Positions 42,400 through 52,194 are shown, counted from the stretch's first letter. The stretch: 64,000 nucleotides of DNA from Marinoscillum luteum (GCF_044005705.1 NZ_JBIPKE010000019.1:62001-126000); one strand, 5' to 3'. Numbers and translations are program-made. Notes: generated by a model not told the origin, from the sequence alone.

Positions 42400-44739
42400 T
42401 TATTTAGATTCTTCGTAGTAGCCATAGCCGTAACCATAACCATAGCCGTAACCATATCCCCTTCCGCCAGCCTTCACGGAATTAAAGATTACAGTAAGGT
42501 TGTTGAAGCGGTTCATCTTCTTGAGATTCTCTATGGATTTAACAAATGACCGCTTAGAGTAATCAGACCTTACGACATAAAGCTGAAGATCTGACTTTTT
42601 CATGCTCAGTACTGCATCTGTCACCAGCCCTACGGGTGGCGTATCCAAGATCACCAGGTCGTAGCGTGTTTTTAGCTCTTCCAGTATGTTGTCATACTCA
42701 TCATTCAGAATGAGTTCCGATGGATTGGGAGGATTAGGGCCAGCGGGGATATAGTCTAAATTCTGGATGGAAGTATTGGTTATGCACTCATCCAGTGAGT
42801 TTTTGCCAATAAGCAACGTACTCATTCCCTTGAAATGAGCTTCATCACCAAAGGCCAGGTGCACCTTTGGCTTACGCATATCCATGTCCACGACACACAC
42901 TCGCTGCTTGGAGAAAGCCATCACTGCCCCCAAGTTGACCGCAACGAACGTCTTTCCTTCCCCGGAAATTGTAGAGGTGATGGTAATGGTTTTTGTCACC
43001 TTGTTTCCATTCAGAAACTCCATGTTGGTCCGGATAGTCCTCAGCGCTTCACTTATGGCTGACTTTGAGCTCGGCATAATTACCAGCTTGGTCAATGGCA
43101 GCTTGTGAGTAGTAAACTCAGGAACAGACCCAAGGATCGGCACATTCACCAACTTTTCCAGTTCACGATAACTGGAAATGCTATTGTGCAACAAATACCT
43201 AATCAGAAGGAATACAAAAGAAATCAGAAACCCAGCAGCCAATGATATACCATAAATAATAGTGGGCTGGGGTTTGATAGGGGATGCTGGAATTGATGCA
43301 GGTGAAAGAATTACGAAATCCGTAACAGTTCCTGCCCTTGTAATTTCCAAATCCATTTTAGTCCGCCATAGCGACATCAAGTAACTTTCATGGAGGTTGT
43401 AAAATCGCTTGTTTCTATCAAAACTTGTCCTCATCGATGGGAGTTCGGCAAACAATTTTTCAAGGGATGCGCTCTGTGCACCAAGTTTTTTACTCCGCTC
43501 CTTTAGGTATTCGATATGCTTTGGAATCAGAGACTCGATGGATTGTCTAAAAACTTCAAGTTTCTCATCGATCCCCTTAATTACATATGTATTCTCATTG
43601 TAATGTCTTAGTTTTTCCTTACGTTGATTTAACAATTCTCTGTATTCTATCAGAAATCCGTTCAAAGACATTGGCATGCCCGGAACAGCTGACTCGGAGA
43701 GTAAAGAATCATAGTTATCATAGTTACTATTAAACTCAAGAGCTTCTGAAAGTTGACTATCCAATCGATGCTGAGCAGAATCTAATTTTATAAGATTCTC
43801 AATCACACGTTGAATATCAGCCATTAAATTTAGGGTACGATGCTCTATTATGAAGTTTTCAAAGTATGAATCATAAGTTTCAAGCGTATCTTCAGTAACC
43901 AGGATTTGAGAGTTCAAAAATTTTATCTTCTGTTCAAGTGCTTGATTTTTGGCTTGTTTGGTATAATCCAGATATAATGTATCAACAGCCATGAGCAGAT
44001 CACGTGCTTTATACCGATTATAATCCACCAGTGAGATCCGAATGGTGCGTGCAGTAATATTCTCAGGACTCACTGTAATCTTTCCTTGCAAATAGCTAAT
44101 AAGGGCATCTTTACTATTTACAGTGAAGTAATACTTTCCTGTAGACTCGGGATATTTAAACTGATCCGTTTTATGCAGAATGAAATTAAAATCCTCTGTG
44201 ATAATGTCCTCGCCAAACTTGTAAGTATGACTTTGTTCAATTCCATTTTGTACATAAATCAATTCGAAGGAATCTTCCGAATTTAGAACGACATCAAACG
44301 GCCGGTTATAGAACGAAAGGTTTTTGATTTTGTAAGAAACTACAAAAGGACTATTGCGATAGCGCTCATCTGTCAGATACCTACCATAATAATAGTATGA
44401 AACATCCAGATCCACTACATCTACGACCTTTGCAAAGAAAAGCTTTGATCTTAAAAGTTCAATCTCTCCGGACAGTCCGGTACCCATTGTGCCTTTAAAT
44501 CCTGAAGTTAACCCAAGTGTCGTTGCTTCACTTTCAAAATCTAATTTGAGTAGCGAAGTGGACTGAAAAACAGGTTTTGTGTATCTCACATACACAAAGG
44601 CCAGAGAGACCGAGGCTGCTATGAATAAAAATATCCATAACAAACTCTTTCTCAGAATGAACAGAAACTTCTCCAGGTCAAAGGAATTGAATATTTCATC
44701 TCCTCCTTGCGTATTTTCTATTTGATCGAAATCCTTCAC
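42400..44739 (-). CDS. Wzc-like polysaccharide co-polymerase with tyrosine autokinase
   Basis: A 779-residue inner-membrane protein. The N-terminal Wzz domain is bounded by transmembrane helices (about 32-52 and 500-522), with a long periplasmic coiled coil between. The cytosolic BY-kinase domain (about 580-750) has Walker A STISGEGKTF, Walker A' VVDMDMRKP and Walker B DLVILDTPPVG. The C-terminus is a repeated Gly-Tyr tail, GYGYGYGYGYGYGYYEESK, the cluster that becomes phosphorylated. It overlaps the Wza-like gene by 4 bases. It controls chain length and export of exopolysaccharide. Confidence 0.95.
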   Translation of the reverse strand: MKDFDQIENTQGGDEIFNSFDLEKFLFILRKSLLWIFLFIAASVSLAFVYVRYTKPVFQSTSLLKLDFESEATTLGLTSGFKGTMGTGLSGEIELLRSKLFFAKVVDVVDLDVSYYYYGRYLTDERYRNSPFVVSYKIKNLSFYNRPFDVVLNSEDSFELIYVQNGIEQSHTYKFGEDIITEDFNFILHKTDQFKYPESTGKYYFTVNSKDALISYLQGKITVSPENITARTIRISLVDYNRYKARDLLMAVDTLYLDYTKQAKNQALEQKIKFLNSQILVTEDTLETYDSYFENFIIEHRTLNLMADIQRVIENLIKLDSAQHRLDSQLSEALEFNSNYDNYDSLLSESAVPGMPMSLNGFLIEYRELLNQRKEKLRHYNENTYVIKGIDEKLEVFRQSIESLIPKHIEYLKERSKKLGAQSASLEKLFAELPSMRTSFDRNKRFYNLHESYLMSLWRTKMDLEITRAGTVTDFVILSPASIPASPIKPQPTIIYGISLAAGFLISFVFLLIRYLLHNSISSYRELEKLVNVPILGSVPEFTTHKLPLTKLVIMPSSKSAISEALRTIRTNMEFLNGNKVTKTITITSTISGEGKTFVAVNLGAVMAFSKQRVCVVDMDMRKPKVHLAFGDEAHFKGMSTLLIGKNSLDECITNTSIQNLDYIPAGPNPPNPSELILNDEYDNILEELKTRYDLVILDTPPVGLVTDAVLSMKKSDLQLYVVRSDYSKRSFVKSIENLKKMNRFNNLTVIFNSVKAGGRGYGYGYGYGYGYGYYEESK

Positions 44740-45530
44740 CTCGTGATACTCTGAATTAGGAGAAAAAATGCGATCACACTGGAAGTAATACTAAGAATTG
44801 GGGACACGTCCCTCAAACCAGCCAGCCAGGGCCTTCTCCAGGGCTCAACATAAATGATGTCTCCCGGCTCTACTTTGATGATCGTGGATCTCATACCGTC
44901 AATTGTTGTTAAATCCATCTGATAGACCATAGGGTTGGATAGGTCGCCGCGGATCAATTTAATATTGTTTGCCTTCGCTCCAAGACTGAGTCCTCCGTAT
45001 AAGGCCAGTACCTCAGCCAATGTAAGATTTTCATTTTCCAGAAGTATCACCTGCCCCCCATTCGCTCCCAAAAGTACCACTCGCCTATTGTTTACTTTGA
45101 TCTTTACAAAACAGTCTTTATAGAACTCATTGTATGCGCTTTGTAGCACTATTTCCGCCTCGTTGACTGTAAGTCCGGCCAAGTTTACCCGGTCCACCAC
45201 AGGTAACTTGACTACACCATCTACCTGAACCAAATACTCAAACTGCTGACGTGAATTTAAGCGATTGTTCAGATTATTGTTTCCACTAAATATCTCAGGA
45301 TTGGGATCAATAATTCGCTCCCCATCATTGGTAAATAAGTTTAACTCAATATAGTCATTCACCTGAATCAGATAGTTCTCCTCAGCCTTCTTCACTGGTT
45401 CAGACAAATCCTCTTCTGTGAAATTGTCGTCAAGCCGGAACATAATGTCCTGCTTGTAAACCTTACAACTACTTAAAAAAACCACGCACCCAAGGAAAAG
45501 CCACCGTATCGTGGAAATATTGAAAATCAT
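44736..45530 (-). CDS. Wza-like polysaccharide export lipoprotein
   Basis: A 264-residue outer-membrane export protein. The signal sequence ends in a lipobox, VFLSSCKVY, with Cys near residue 20. The poly-export domain (about 50-140) contains YLIQVNDYIELNLF and LPVVDRVNLAGLTVNEAE, and a SLBB-like domain follows (about 145-225). A C-terminal transmembrane helix (about 240-260) is present. Start: ATG 45530 is preferred over an upstream TTG because it gives a compact signal peptide. It overlaps the Wzc-like gene and follows a glycosyltransferase gene. Confidence 0.88.
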   Translation of the reverse strand: MIFNISTIRWLFLGCVVFLSSCKVYKQDIMFRLDDNFTEEDLSEPVKKAEENYLIQVNDYIELNLFTNDGERIIDPNPEIFSGNNNLNNRLNSRQQFEYLVQVDGVVKLPVVDRVNLAGLTVNEAEIVLQSAYNEFYKDCFVKIKVNNRRVVLLGANGGQVILLENENLTLAEVLALYGGLSLGAKANNIKLIRGDLSNPMVYQMDLTTIDGMRSTIIKVEPGDIIYVEPWRRPWLAGLRDVSPILSITSSVIAFFLLIQSITR

Positions 45531-45594
45531 ATAGAACAACTGAGTTTGATGGCGAAGATAAGCCAAAACCTAAAAATAGCCTTGATACTGTTCA

Positions 45595-46707
45595 TTATAA
45601 GCCTGAAACGAATTCATCCATCTTGTCACTATAAAGCTTGATGACCAGTCGCTCATCAAACCGCTCTACAATGCTCTGGCGAGCGTTTTGAGCCATTTGA
45701 AATTGCTCCTCATCATTAAGGGAAAGAAACAGGCTCATCTTCGCAGCAAGGTCATTGGGATTTTTGACTTTGCACAGGAATCCATTGTATCCATCAATGA
45801 GCACATGATTGCACCCTGGTACATCCGTAGCTATCAATGGCTTCCCCATGGCGCCGGCCTCCAGCAAGGTACGCGGCGTACCCTCCCTGTAAGAAGGTAA
45901 AACCACCACATCAGCCTGCGCAATAGCCACCCTCACATCCTCAATATGCTCCTGATAGCTGATCAATCCCTCTTCTATCCACTCTTCCAACTCACTTCTG
46001 GAAACCGCTCGTGAATGCTCTTCATCCAATCCACCAATCAAATGAAACTCGGCCTTCCTCCCCTTCCTTCTTAAAATCCTGATGGCTTCAATGAAATCGT
46101 ATATTCCTTTCTCCACCAAAAGCCTACTAATCATTAAAAAGACGGGAATGGAGTTCTCTGGAGGTGAATCGGGCTTAAAGTGATCAACATCTACCCCTGA
46201 GCCAGGAAGAAGACTTGTTTTGCTCATATCAATCCTCACAAACCTGCCAAATTCTTCACGATCATCCGTGTTCTGAAAAAACACCCAACTATTGAACCGA
46301 AACGCAAATGAATAGAGTGTTGTGGCCATTTTCTTTACCCATCCTTTCCATAAAAAAGTAGTCCCCAATCCACTCACATTACAGATACAGGGGATTCCAA
46401 GCCACCCGGCTGCTAACGAACCATAGATGTTGGGCTTGATGGTGTAGGTCAGCACCACGTCGGGTCTTTCTTCCTTCAGAATGCCTCGCAATTTCAGGAA
46501 CAGAACAAAATCAGCGAAGGGGTTCATACCACTGGCAGACATGGGCAGGTCAATAATTCTGCACCCAAGATCCTGAAGCTTTTTCGAGTATGCATCCGCG
46601 GGAGCGATGGCAATCACCTCATCTCCACGATCAAGAAAATACCTCACAAGACCCCTGCGAAAATTATAAATATTCCAGCTGGTATTAATGATAATCGCAA
46701 TTTTCAT
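45595..46707 (-). CDS. Glycosyltransferase family 4 (GT-B) enzyme
   Basis: A 370-residue cytosolic glycosyltransferase. The N-terminal lobe has IIINTSWNIYNFRRGLV, and the C-terminal lobe has the nucleotide-sugar binding stretch FLMISRLLVEKGIYDFIEA, the ADVVVLPSYREGTPRTLLEA motif with the EGxPRxLLEA signature of GT4, and the preceding variable regions. It adds a sugar to a lipid-linked exopolysaccharide precursor; the sugar is unknown. It is first in the minus-strand exopolysaccharide run and divergent from hflX. Confidence 0.92.
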   Translation of the reverse strand: MKIAIIINTSWNIYNFRRGLVRYFLDRGDEVIAIAPADAYSKKLQDLGCRIIDLPMSASGMNPFADFVLFLKLRGILKEERPDVVLTYTIKPNIYGSLAAGWLGIPCICNVSGLGTTFLWKGWVKKMATTLYSFAFRFNSWVFFQNTDDREEFGRFVRIDMSKTSLLPGSGVDVDHFKPDSPPENSIPVFLMISRLLVEKGIYDFIEAIRILRRKGRKAEFHLIGGLDEEHSRAVSRSELEEWIEEGLISYQEHIEDVRVAIAQADVVVLPSYREGTPRTLLEAGAMGKPLIATDVPGCNHVLIDGYNGFLCKVKNPNDLAAKMSLFLSLNDEEQFQMAQNARQSIVERFDERLVIKLYSDKMDEFVSGL

Positions 46708-46796
46708 GGATGATACTGAGCAGCCTCCTGATTTTAGTTAATTTTGAACTTCCTGATAACAATATATGTAGTGAAGCACAATATCAGGGAATTTTT

Positions 46797-47936
46797 ATGA
46801 TAGAAACTAAAAAAGAACAAGAATACGGCGTGTTGGTTGCTGTCACCCCAAAGTTTCAGGCTGACGATAAAACCATTGAGTTTCTTGAAGAACTGGAATT
46901 TCTGGTGCAAACACTGGACATCAAAGTAGAGAAGACTTACGCTCAAAAGCTGGAGCGTCCTGACACCAAAACTTTTGTTGGCAAAGGGAAACTGGAAGAA
47001 ATCAAGGAGTTTGTCAAGGCCAAAAACATTGGCAACGTCATTTTTGATGATGACCTCACGCCTTCTCAACTGCGCAACCTCGAAAAGGAGCTGAAAGTAA
47101 AAATATACGACAGAAGTTTACTGATTCTTGATATTTTCCTCAAAAGAGCCCAAACCACACAGGCCAAAACGCAAGTGGAGCTGGCCAGGTATCAATACCT
47201 GCTGCCTCGTCTGACCCGCATGTGGACTCACCTGGAACGCCAAAGGGGAGGCACTGGCACACGTGGTGGAGCCGGAGAAAAAGAGATAGAAACTGACAGA
47301 AGGAATATCCGAAATCAGATCAATGTCCTCCGTAAAAAGCTGGACAAAATAGAAACTCAGGCTGCCACCAGGCGAAAATCAAGAGATGGAATCGTGCGCG
47401 TAGCGCTGGTAGGTTATACCAACGCGGGGAAATCCTCCCTGATGAACCTCATTAGTAAAGAGCAGGTGTATGCCAAAGACGAACTCTTCGCGACAGTGGA
47501 CTCCACCGTCCGCAAGGTGGTGATTAATCAAATTCCTTTTTTACTGTCCGATACTGTTGGTTTTATTCGCAAACTCCCACACAACCTGATCGAGTCGTTC
47601 AAATCTACTCTGGAAGAGGTAAAGGAAGCGGACTTCCTGCTCCACGTTATCGATGTGTCCAACCCGGCTTATGAAGATCACATACAGGTGGTGGAAAAGA
47701 CCCTTGAGGAGATTGGTGCTGCTGATATTAAGACCATTAGGATTTACAATAAAGTAGATAAAGTGGAGGACATTGCCGAGCTTCATTTGAACGAGAACGG
47801 AGCAAATGACCAAGCGATGTTTGTCTCTGCCAAAACAAAATACCATTTGACGGAGATGCGTGAGCTCCTCGCCAAAGAAGTAAAAAAAGAGCACATCAAG
47901 ATTTATCCCAATTACCTGGAACCGGAAACTTATTGA
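46797..47936 (+). CDS. hflX: GTPase HflX
   Basis: A 379-residue ribosome-associated GTPase that splits stalled or stress-inactivated 70S ribosomes. The N-terminal domain contains DTKTFVGKGKLEEI and the HflX linker helix (RGGTGTRGGAGEKEIETDRR), followed by the G domain with G1 VGYTNAGKSSL, G3 DTVGFIRKLPH and G4 NKVDKVED. The frame extends upstream to 46710 but the conserved start is ATG 46797 (MIETKKEQEYGV). TAATTTTG at 46739-46746 could be its -7 box. Confidence 0.95.
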   Translation: MIETKKEQEYGVLVAVTPKFQADDKTIEFLEELEFLVQTLDIKVEKTYAQKLERPDTKTFVGKGKLEEIKEFVKAKNIGNVIFDDDLTPSQLRNLEKELKVKIYDRSLLILDIFLKRAQTTQAKTQVELARYQYLLPRLTRMWTHLERQRGGTGTRGGAGEKEIETDRRNIRNQINVLRKKLDKIETQAATRRKSRDGIVRVALVGYTNAGKSSLMNLISKEQVYAKDELFATVDSTVRKVVINQIPFLLSDTVGFIRKLPHNLIESFKSTLEEVKEADFLLHVIDVSNPAYEDHIQVVEKTLEEIGAADIKTIRIYNKVDKVEDIAELHLNENGANDQAMFVSAKTKYHLTEMRELLAKEVKKEHIKIYPNYLEPETY

Positions 47937-48034
47937 CATTAAGGTGATGTTGGTCTTGCCAAAGGCATCAAGCCTCTGAGTATTTCAGATTCTGAAGAAT
48001 TATGATTAAAATGGGTAGCTGAAACCTCATCAAC

Positions 48035-49753
48035 ATGCCCATTAACACTACTTTTCAGATTGGAGAAAAAGCGGATGCCTATGATGCCATAGTCATTGGC
48101 TCCGGTGTCTCCGGCGGCTGGGCCGCCAAAGAACTTACCGAAAAAGGCCTAAAAACCCTGGTGCTCGAAAGAGGTCGCCCGGTGGAGCATCGAAAAGACT
48201 ACATCACCGAACACAAAGCTCCGTGGGAATTTGACCTGAGGGGGCAACTCACCCAAGAGGAGAAAAAGGAATATTCACAGGCTGTAAGAATCGGTTACCT
48301 GGACAAAACTGCGTTGCATTTCTTCTCAAAGGACTCAGAAAGCCCATATGTAGAAGAAAAACCATTTGTCTGGGCACGGGGATATCAGGTGGGTGGCAAA
48401 TCCATCACCTGGGGACGCTATACTTTCCGCATTTCTGATCTGGATTTTGAAGCCAACCAAAAAGAAGGTGTGGGTGTGGACTGGCCTATCAGGTATAAGG
48501 ACATAGCTCCCTGGTATGACTATGTAGAGCAATTCGCGGGAATTTCCGGCGAAAAGCTGGGACTCGACTATCTCCCTGACGGCAACTTTCAAAAGCCTAT
48601 GGAGCTGAATGTGGTCGAAAAGCATTTGAGAAAGCGAATCCGCGAACTCTATCCTGAAAGATACCTCACCATCGCCAGAGCGGCTGTTTTGACAGAGCCC
48701 ATTGGCGAGCGTGCACCCTGCCACTACTGTGGGCCGTGCTGGCGCGGTTGCAGTACGGGCTCTTATTTCAGCTCCTTGTCTTCTACTCTACCTGCGGCAG
48801 CTGCCACGGGCAACCTTACCATCCGCCCTTTCAGTGTGGTACACAGCATCATTTACGACCCGGAAACCCGGAAAGCATCAGGCGTGCGAGTGATCGACAG
48901 TGAGACCAAAGAAACCATAGAGTTTAAGGCCAAAGTGATCTTTGTATGCGCCTCGGCAATGGCCTCCACCCAGATCCTGCTCAACTCCAAATCTGAAGAA
49001 TTTCCTGACGGTATTGGCAATACCAGTCGCGTGCTGGGCCATTACCTGATGGATCATCACCTGGGTATGGATGTCAACGCCACAGTCCCTGGTTTTCTGG
49101 ACAGAACCACTCGTGGTAATCGCCCCATTGGCTTTTATATCCCGCGGTATAGAAACATAGGCGGAGCCTCAGATATGCCCGATTTCTCCAGGGGATATGG
49201 CTTTGAAGGGGCTGCCTATCGAGAGGGGTGGTCAAAAGCCTTTGGTATGGAGGGCTTTGGTGCAGACTTTAAAAACAAAATAAAGGAGGCTGGTGAATGG
49301 AGGGTAGGCATGTGGGGATTTGGAGAAACCTTGCCTTACTACGACAATCACGCCCGGCTTCACCCGACGGAAACAGATGAGTTTGGCATCCCGAAGATGG
49401 TTTTCAACGCAGAAATTAAAGACAACGAAAAACGTATGCGGCAGGATTGCCTGGACTCTATGGCAGAGATGCTTGAAAACATTGGTTGCACCAATATCAC
49501 GGCTGAAGACAATGCCGCCGGGGCGGTGCCAGGGTTTGGTATACACGAAATGGGCACTGCCAGGATGGGAAGAGACCCCAAGACTTCATTTCTCAATGGC
49601 AACAACCAAGCGCATGAAGTACCGAATCTATTCGTCACGGATGGGGCCTGTATGACCTCCTCTCCTTGTCAAAACCCCTCTATTACCTATATGGCCCTCA
49701 CGGCGCGAGCTGCTGATTTTGCTGTGAAACAATTAAAATCCGGAAACCTATAA
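48035..49753 (+). CDS. GMC-family FAD oxidoreductase
   Basis: A 572-residue flavoprotein of the glucose-methanol-choline family. Motifs: FAD-binding AIVIGSGVSGGWAAKEL and WARGYQVGGKSITWGR, the Cys-rich CHYCGPCWRGC, and the C-terminal FGIHEMGTARMG with DGACMTSSPCQNPSITYMALTARAAD carrying the active His-Asn pair. There is no signal peptide; export with its partner through Tat is plausible. It is followed after 4 bases by the subunit 3-like gene, as in gluconate 2-dehydrogenase and related periplasmic sugar dehydrogenases. Confidence 0.93.
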   Translation: MPINTTFQIGEKADAYDAIVIGSGVSGGWAAKELTEKGLKTLVLERGRPVEHRKDYITEHKAPWEFDLRGQLTQEEKKEYSQAVRIGYLDKTALHFFSKDSESPYVEEKPFVWARGYQVGGKSITWGRYTFRISDLDFEANQKEGVGVDWPIRYKDIAPWYDYVEQFAGISGEKLGLDYLPDGNFQKPMELNVVEKHLRKRIRELYPERYLTIARAAVLTEPIGERAPCHYCGPCWRGCSTGSYFSSLSSTLPAAAATGNLTIRPFSVVHSIIYDPETRKASGVRVIDSETKETIEFKAKVIFVCASAMASTQILLNSKSEEFPDGIGNTSRVLGHYLMDHHLGMDVNATVPGFLDRTTRGNRPIGFYIPRYRNIGGASDMPDFSRGYGFEGAAYREGWSKAFGMEGFGADFKNKIKEAGEWRVGMWGFGETLPYYDNHARLHPTETDEFGIPKMVFNAEIKDNEKRMRQDCLDSMAEMLENIGCTNITAEDNAAGAVPGFGIHEMGTARMGRDPKTSFLNGNNQAHEVPNLFVTDGACMTSSPCQNPSITYMALTARAADFAVKQLKSGNL

Positions 49754-49757
49754 TCGC

Positions 49758-50312
49758 ATGGACAGACGAAAAGCATTGATCAATATGTCGCTAAGTGCGG
49801 CGGGCATCAGCCTCTCAGCATCACTCATTGCCGCACTTGGCAGTTGTGAATCCAAAAAACAACTCTCCTATCAAGCACTGACATTCTCTGCTGATCACGA
49901 TGCACTGCTACAGGAGCTGGTAGAGCTGATTATCCCCACTACTGACACCCTTGGCGCAAAAGCCGCAGGTGTCAACCAATACATCGACAGAGTACTGGCC
50001 ATGGTGAGTGATGTTCCGGAAAAGGAGACCTTCATTGCTGGCCTGGAGAATATGGATAGACTAAGCCAAAAGCAGTTTGGGAATGCATTCCTCAAACTAT
50101 CCCAGAAAGATCAGATCACGCTACTCCAACAAATGGAATCCGAAGGCCGAAGCACACCGGGAGGCTCTTTTTTCTCGCTACTCAAGAGTATGACCATATA
50201 CGGGTACTACACTTCCGAAATTGGCGCCAGCCAGGAGCTTATGTATGTGCACGCTACCGGCATGTATGATGGTGACATCCCTTATGCCGAAGTTGGGAAA
50301 AACTATTATTAA
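49758..50312 (+). CDS. Gluconate 2-dehydrogenase subunit 3-like protein
   Basis: A 184-residue protein with a twin-arginine-like signal (MDRRKALINMS followed by a hydrophobic stretch and ALGSC, perhaps a lipobox). The mature part has the subunit 3 pattern, ELVELIIPTTDTLGAKAAGVNQYIDRVLA. Together with the upstream GMC protein it would form a periplasmic sugar or aldose dehydrogenase, with the small subunit carrying the Tat signal for both. The stop overlaps the DUF350 gene's stop on the other strand. Confidence 0.9.
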   Translation: MDRRKALINMSLSAAGISLSASLIAALGSCESKKQLSYQALTFSADHDALLQELVELIIPTTDTLGAKAAGVNQYIDRVLAMVSDVPEKETFIAGLENMDRLSQKQFGNAFLKLSQKDQITLLQQMESEGRSTPGGSFFSLLKSMTIYGYYTSEIGASQELMYVHATGMYDGDIPYAEVGKNYY

Positions 50313-50827
50313 AGCGTCATCGGAGGTAATTCTGGATAAGGCACTATTGCCTCGATGAGCAGCATCACCCCATCTCTGGTGAAAAGCGTGAGCGTGATCA
50401 GTATGCTACCAATAACCAGTGCTACCCCAATGTTATTTTCCCTGATCTCCTTAAACTCATCGATGGGTGTGAGCTTGCTGTACAAGAAAGTACTGATCAG
50501 CCCAATAGAAATAGCCGCCGCGTAGGCAATGGCAATATAAACACCGCCAATACCAATGTACTTCAATGCCACTATGAAGCTTTCGCTTTGCTTATCCAAC
50601 AACCTGAATGAAGACATCAGTGGCTGAATGATCCCACTCACCATAATACCAACAGATAAGATAATGGAGGCCATGAAAATACTGTAGGCCACATTAAAGG
50701 ACTCAATACCATAATATCTTCTACCCACCCACTGCACGATTTTGTAGGTCAATACCAGAATAAACACACCAATGGTGATGGCAGAAAAAATTTCGATAAG
50801 GCCAAGAATGGCGATGTTATAGTTCAT
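50309..50827 (-). CDS. DUF350 membrane protein
   Basis: A 172-residue inner-membrane protein with five predicted helices and the DUF350 repeat (GIGGVYIAIAYAAAISIGLIS, NNIGVALVIGSILI). The family is of unknown function but in some bacteria travels with ATP-grasp peptide ligases and polyamine synthases. Here it follows a transglutaminase-like gene with an 11-base overlap. Confidence 0.82.
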   Translation of the reverse strand: MNYNIAILGLIEIFSAITIGVFILVLTYKIVQWVGRRYYGIESFNVAYSIFMASIILSVGIMVSGIIQPLMSSFRLLDKQSESFIVALKYIGIGGVYIAIAYAAAISIGLISTFLYSKLTPIDEFKEIRENNIGVALVIGSILITLTLFTRDGVMLLIEAIVPYPELPPMTL

Positions 50828-51614
50828 GAGCGAGTACGGTTTTCCAATAATTCACATTGCCTGTGTTGGGTGGCAGCATACCCAGTGGCCAGCCCTTCGC
50901 AGTAGTTTCCCAAAAGTAATATTTCTCCCCCTGATGTAGCAGGTAATCACCTGTAGCTGGGGCTTTCAGGGCCAGCATTGCATGAGCGTATTCATTGCTT
51001 ACCACAATCATCGGATCAAAATCCAATTCTTCCAATATGGTATAGATGAGAACTGCCCGGGTGTCACAGTCTCCATAAAGAGAATGAATAAATTCATAAG
51101 GGGATAATATCCCCAAAGGAATGTTACCTGCACATGGTTTGCCATCTGTCTGTATTTCCTTACAATCCTCGGGAACCACGAAGCTATACGGGATGTCCTG
51201 CACAAAGCTTACAATCAACTCTGCCAACTCTAACCTGGAGAGCTTATCACGGTCCCCGATGGCCGCCAGTGAATCCACCAAAAAACCAATGTCTGATTTA
51301 CTGTCTGTCACCAGGTTGGCATATACGTGTGACCAAAATTCTAAATAGCTGTCTCCTCGAAGATTCATGGTCAGACGCTTTTTGGCCAAACGATCACTGG
51401 TAACTCCCTTCGAACGATAGGCTCCACAAAAACTTCTGGATTGATCAATTGAATTCCATCCACGGGTGTGCAGACGGTCGTTACCGGTATTGAGTACATC
51501 AAACCCATCCGTACATCTTTCCTCCGTGTCCGTCTCTTTGATGGTTTGAATTAAAATATTCAGGATGAAAAAAATGGCCACAAAATAGCCTACCACCCTC
51601 AAAAATTTCTTCAT
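50817..51614 (-). CDS. Membrane-anchored transglutaminase-like cysteine protein
   Basis: A 265-residue protein with one N-terminal transmembrane helix (about 5-24), exposing the rest to the periplasm. A transglutaminase-like catalytic site is visible: Cys183 in YGDCDTRAVLI, His211 in EYAHAML and an acidic residue (Glu236) in FWETTAKG. Proteins of this fold act as proteases or amide-forming enzymes. It overlaps the downstream DUF350 gene by 11 bases. Function beyond this is unknown. Confidence 0.8.
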   Translation of the reverse strand: MKKFLRVVGYFVAIFFILNILIQTIKETDTEERCTDGFDVLNTGNDRLHTRGWNSIDQSRSFCGAYRSKGVTSDRLAKKRLTMNLRGDSYLEFWSHVYANLVTDSKSDIGFLVDSLAAIGDRDKLSRLELAELIVSFVQDIPYSFVVPEDCKEIQTDGKPCAGNIPLGILSPYEFIHSLYGDCDTRAVLIYTILEELDFDPMIVVSNEYAHAMLALKAPATGDYLLHQGEKYYFWETTAKGWPLGMLPPNTGNVNYWKTVLAHEL

Positions 51615-51685
51615 GCTCTAAAGATGCAAAACATCTTTAATTTTCAACCACAGGGTGCGCCTATTTAATGCCGCCAAACGTCCTA

Positions 51686-52051
51686 TTACATCTCTTTTTT
51701 GATAAATTCATAGGAAGAACCGATCAGTCTGGCGGTATCGTGGTAGATAGCCACAGGTGTTCGGATCAAGTCTGTATGTTTTCTGATGGCTTTCAGTGCA
51801 TCCTCCCTGCTCAACTCCACGCCCACATACTCCTCCAGATAAATCGCAGATCGCTGGTTGATCAAATCATCAGGCTCCATTTCCAGTCGCTCCAGAATCT
51901 CCTCCAACTGCCACTCTGTGAAGGTATGCTTTCTCACATCCAGCGCTTTCACGTGATAATGTTTCAAACTTTTAGCATAAGCGAGTGCCTCTCTATCCTG
52001 AAGATCATTGGAGTCATAGATGAAAAGCATTTCGTTTTCGGCTATTTCCAT
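51686..52051 (-). CDS. ArsC-like thioredoxin-fold protein
   Basis: A 121-residue protein resembling ArsC/Spx-type thioredoxin-fold reductases: an N-terminal strand LFIYDSNDLQDREALAYA, a middle HVKALDVRKHTFTEWQLEEIL and an end with TPVAIYHDTARLIG. The catalytic Cys of arsenate reductase (CX5R) is not present, so it probably lacks that activity. The frame extends upstream but ATG 52051 starts the family-like part. It is expressed alone. Confidence 0.65.
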   Translation of the reverse strand: MEIAENEMLFIYDSNDLQDREALAYAKSLKHYHVKALDVRKHTFTEWQLEEILERLEMEPDDLINQRSAIYLEEYVGVELSREDALKAIRKHTDLIRTPVAIYHDTARLIGSSYEFIKKEM

Positions 52052-52163
52052 TTTTCCTTCTTTTTTACCCCTCAACCAGACAAACGCTGTATTGTTTGAT
52101 GGAATCAGGATCCGAAACCCGTCATGAGGCTCCTCCAAAGGCTTTAAAATACCCTACAGATGA

Positions 52164-52194
52164 ATTGAATTAGATCAATAATTTCCTACTTTTG
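52164..52194 (+). promoter_or_regulatory. Promoter of tRNA-Arg
   Basis: ATTG at 52164-52167 (one base off TTTG), a 19-base spacer and TACTTTTG at 52187-52194, followed by the tRNA 16 bases later. Confidence 0.65.
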
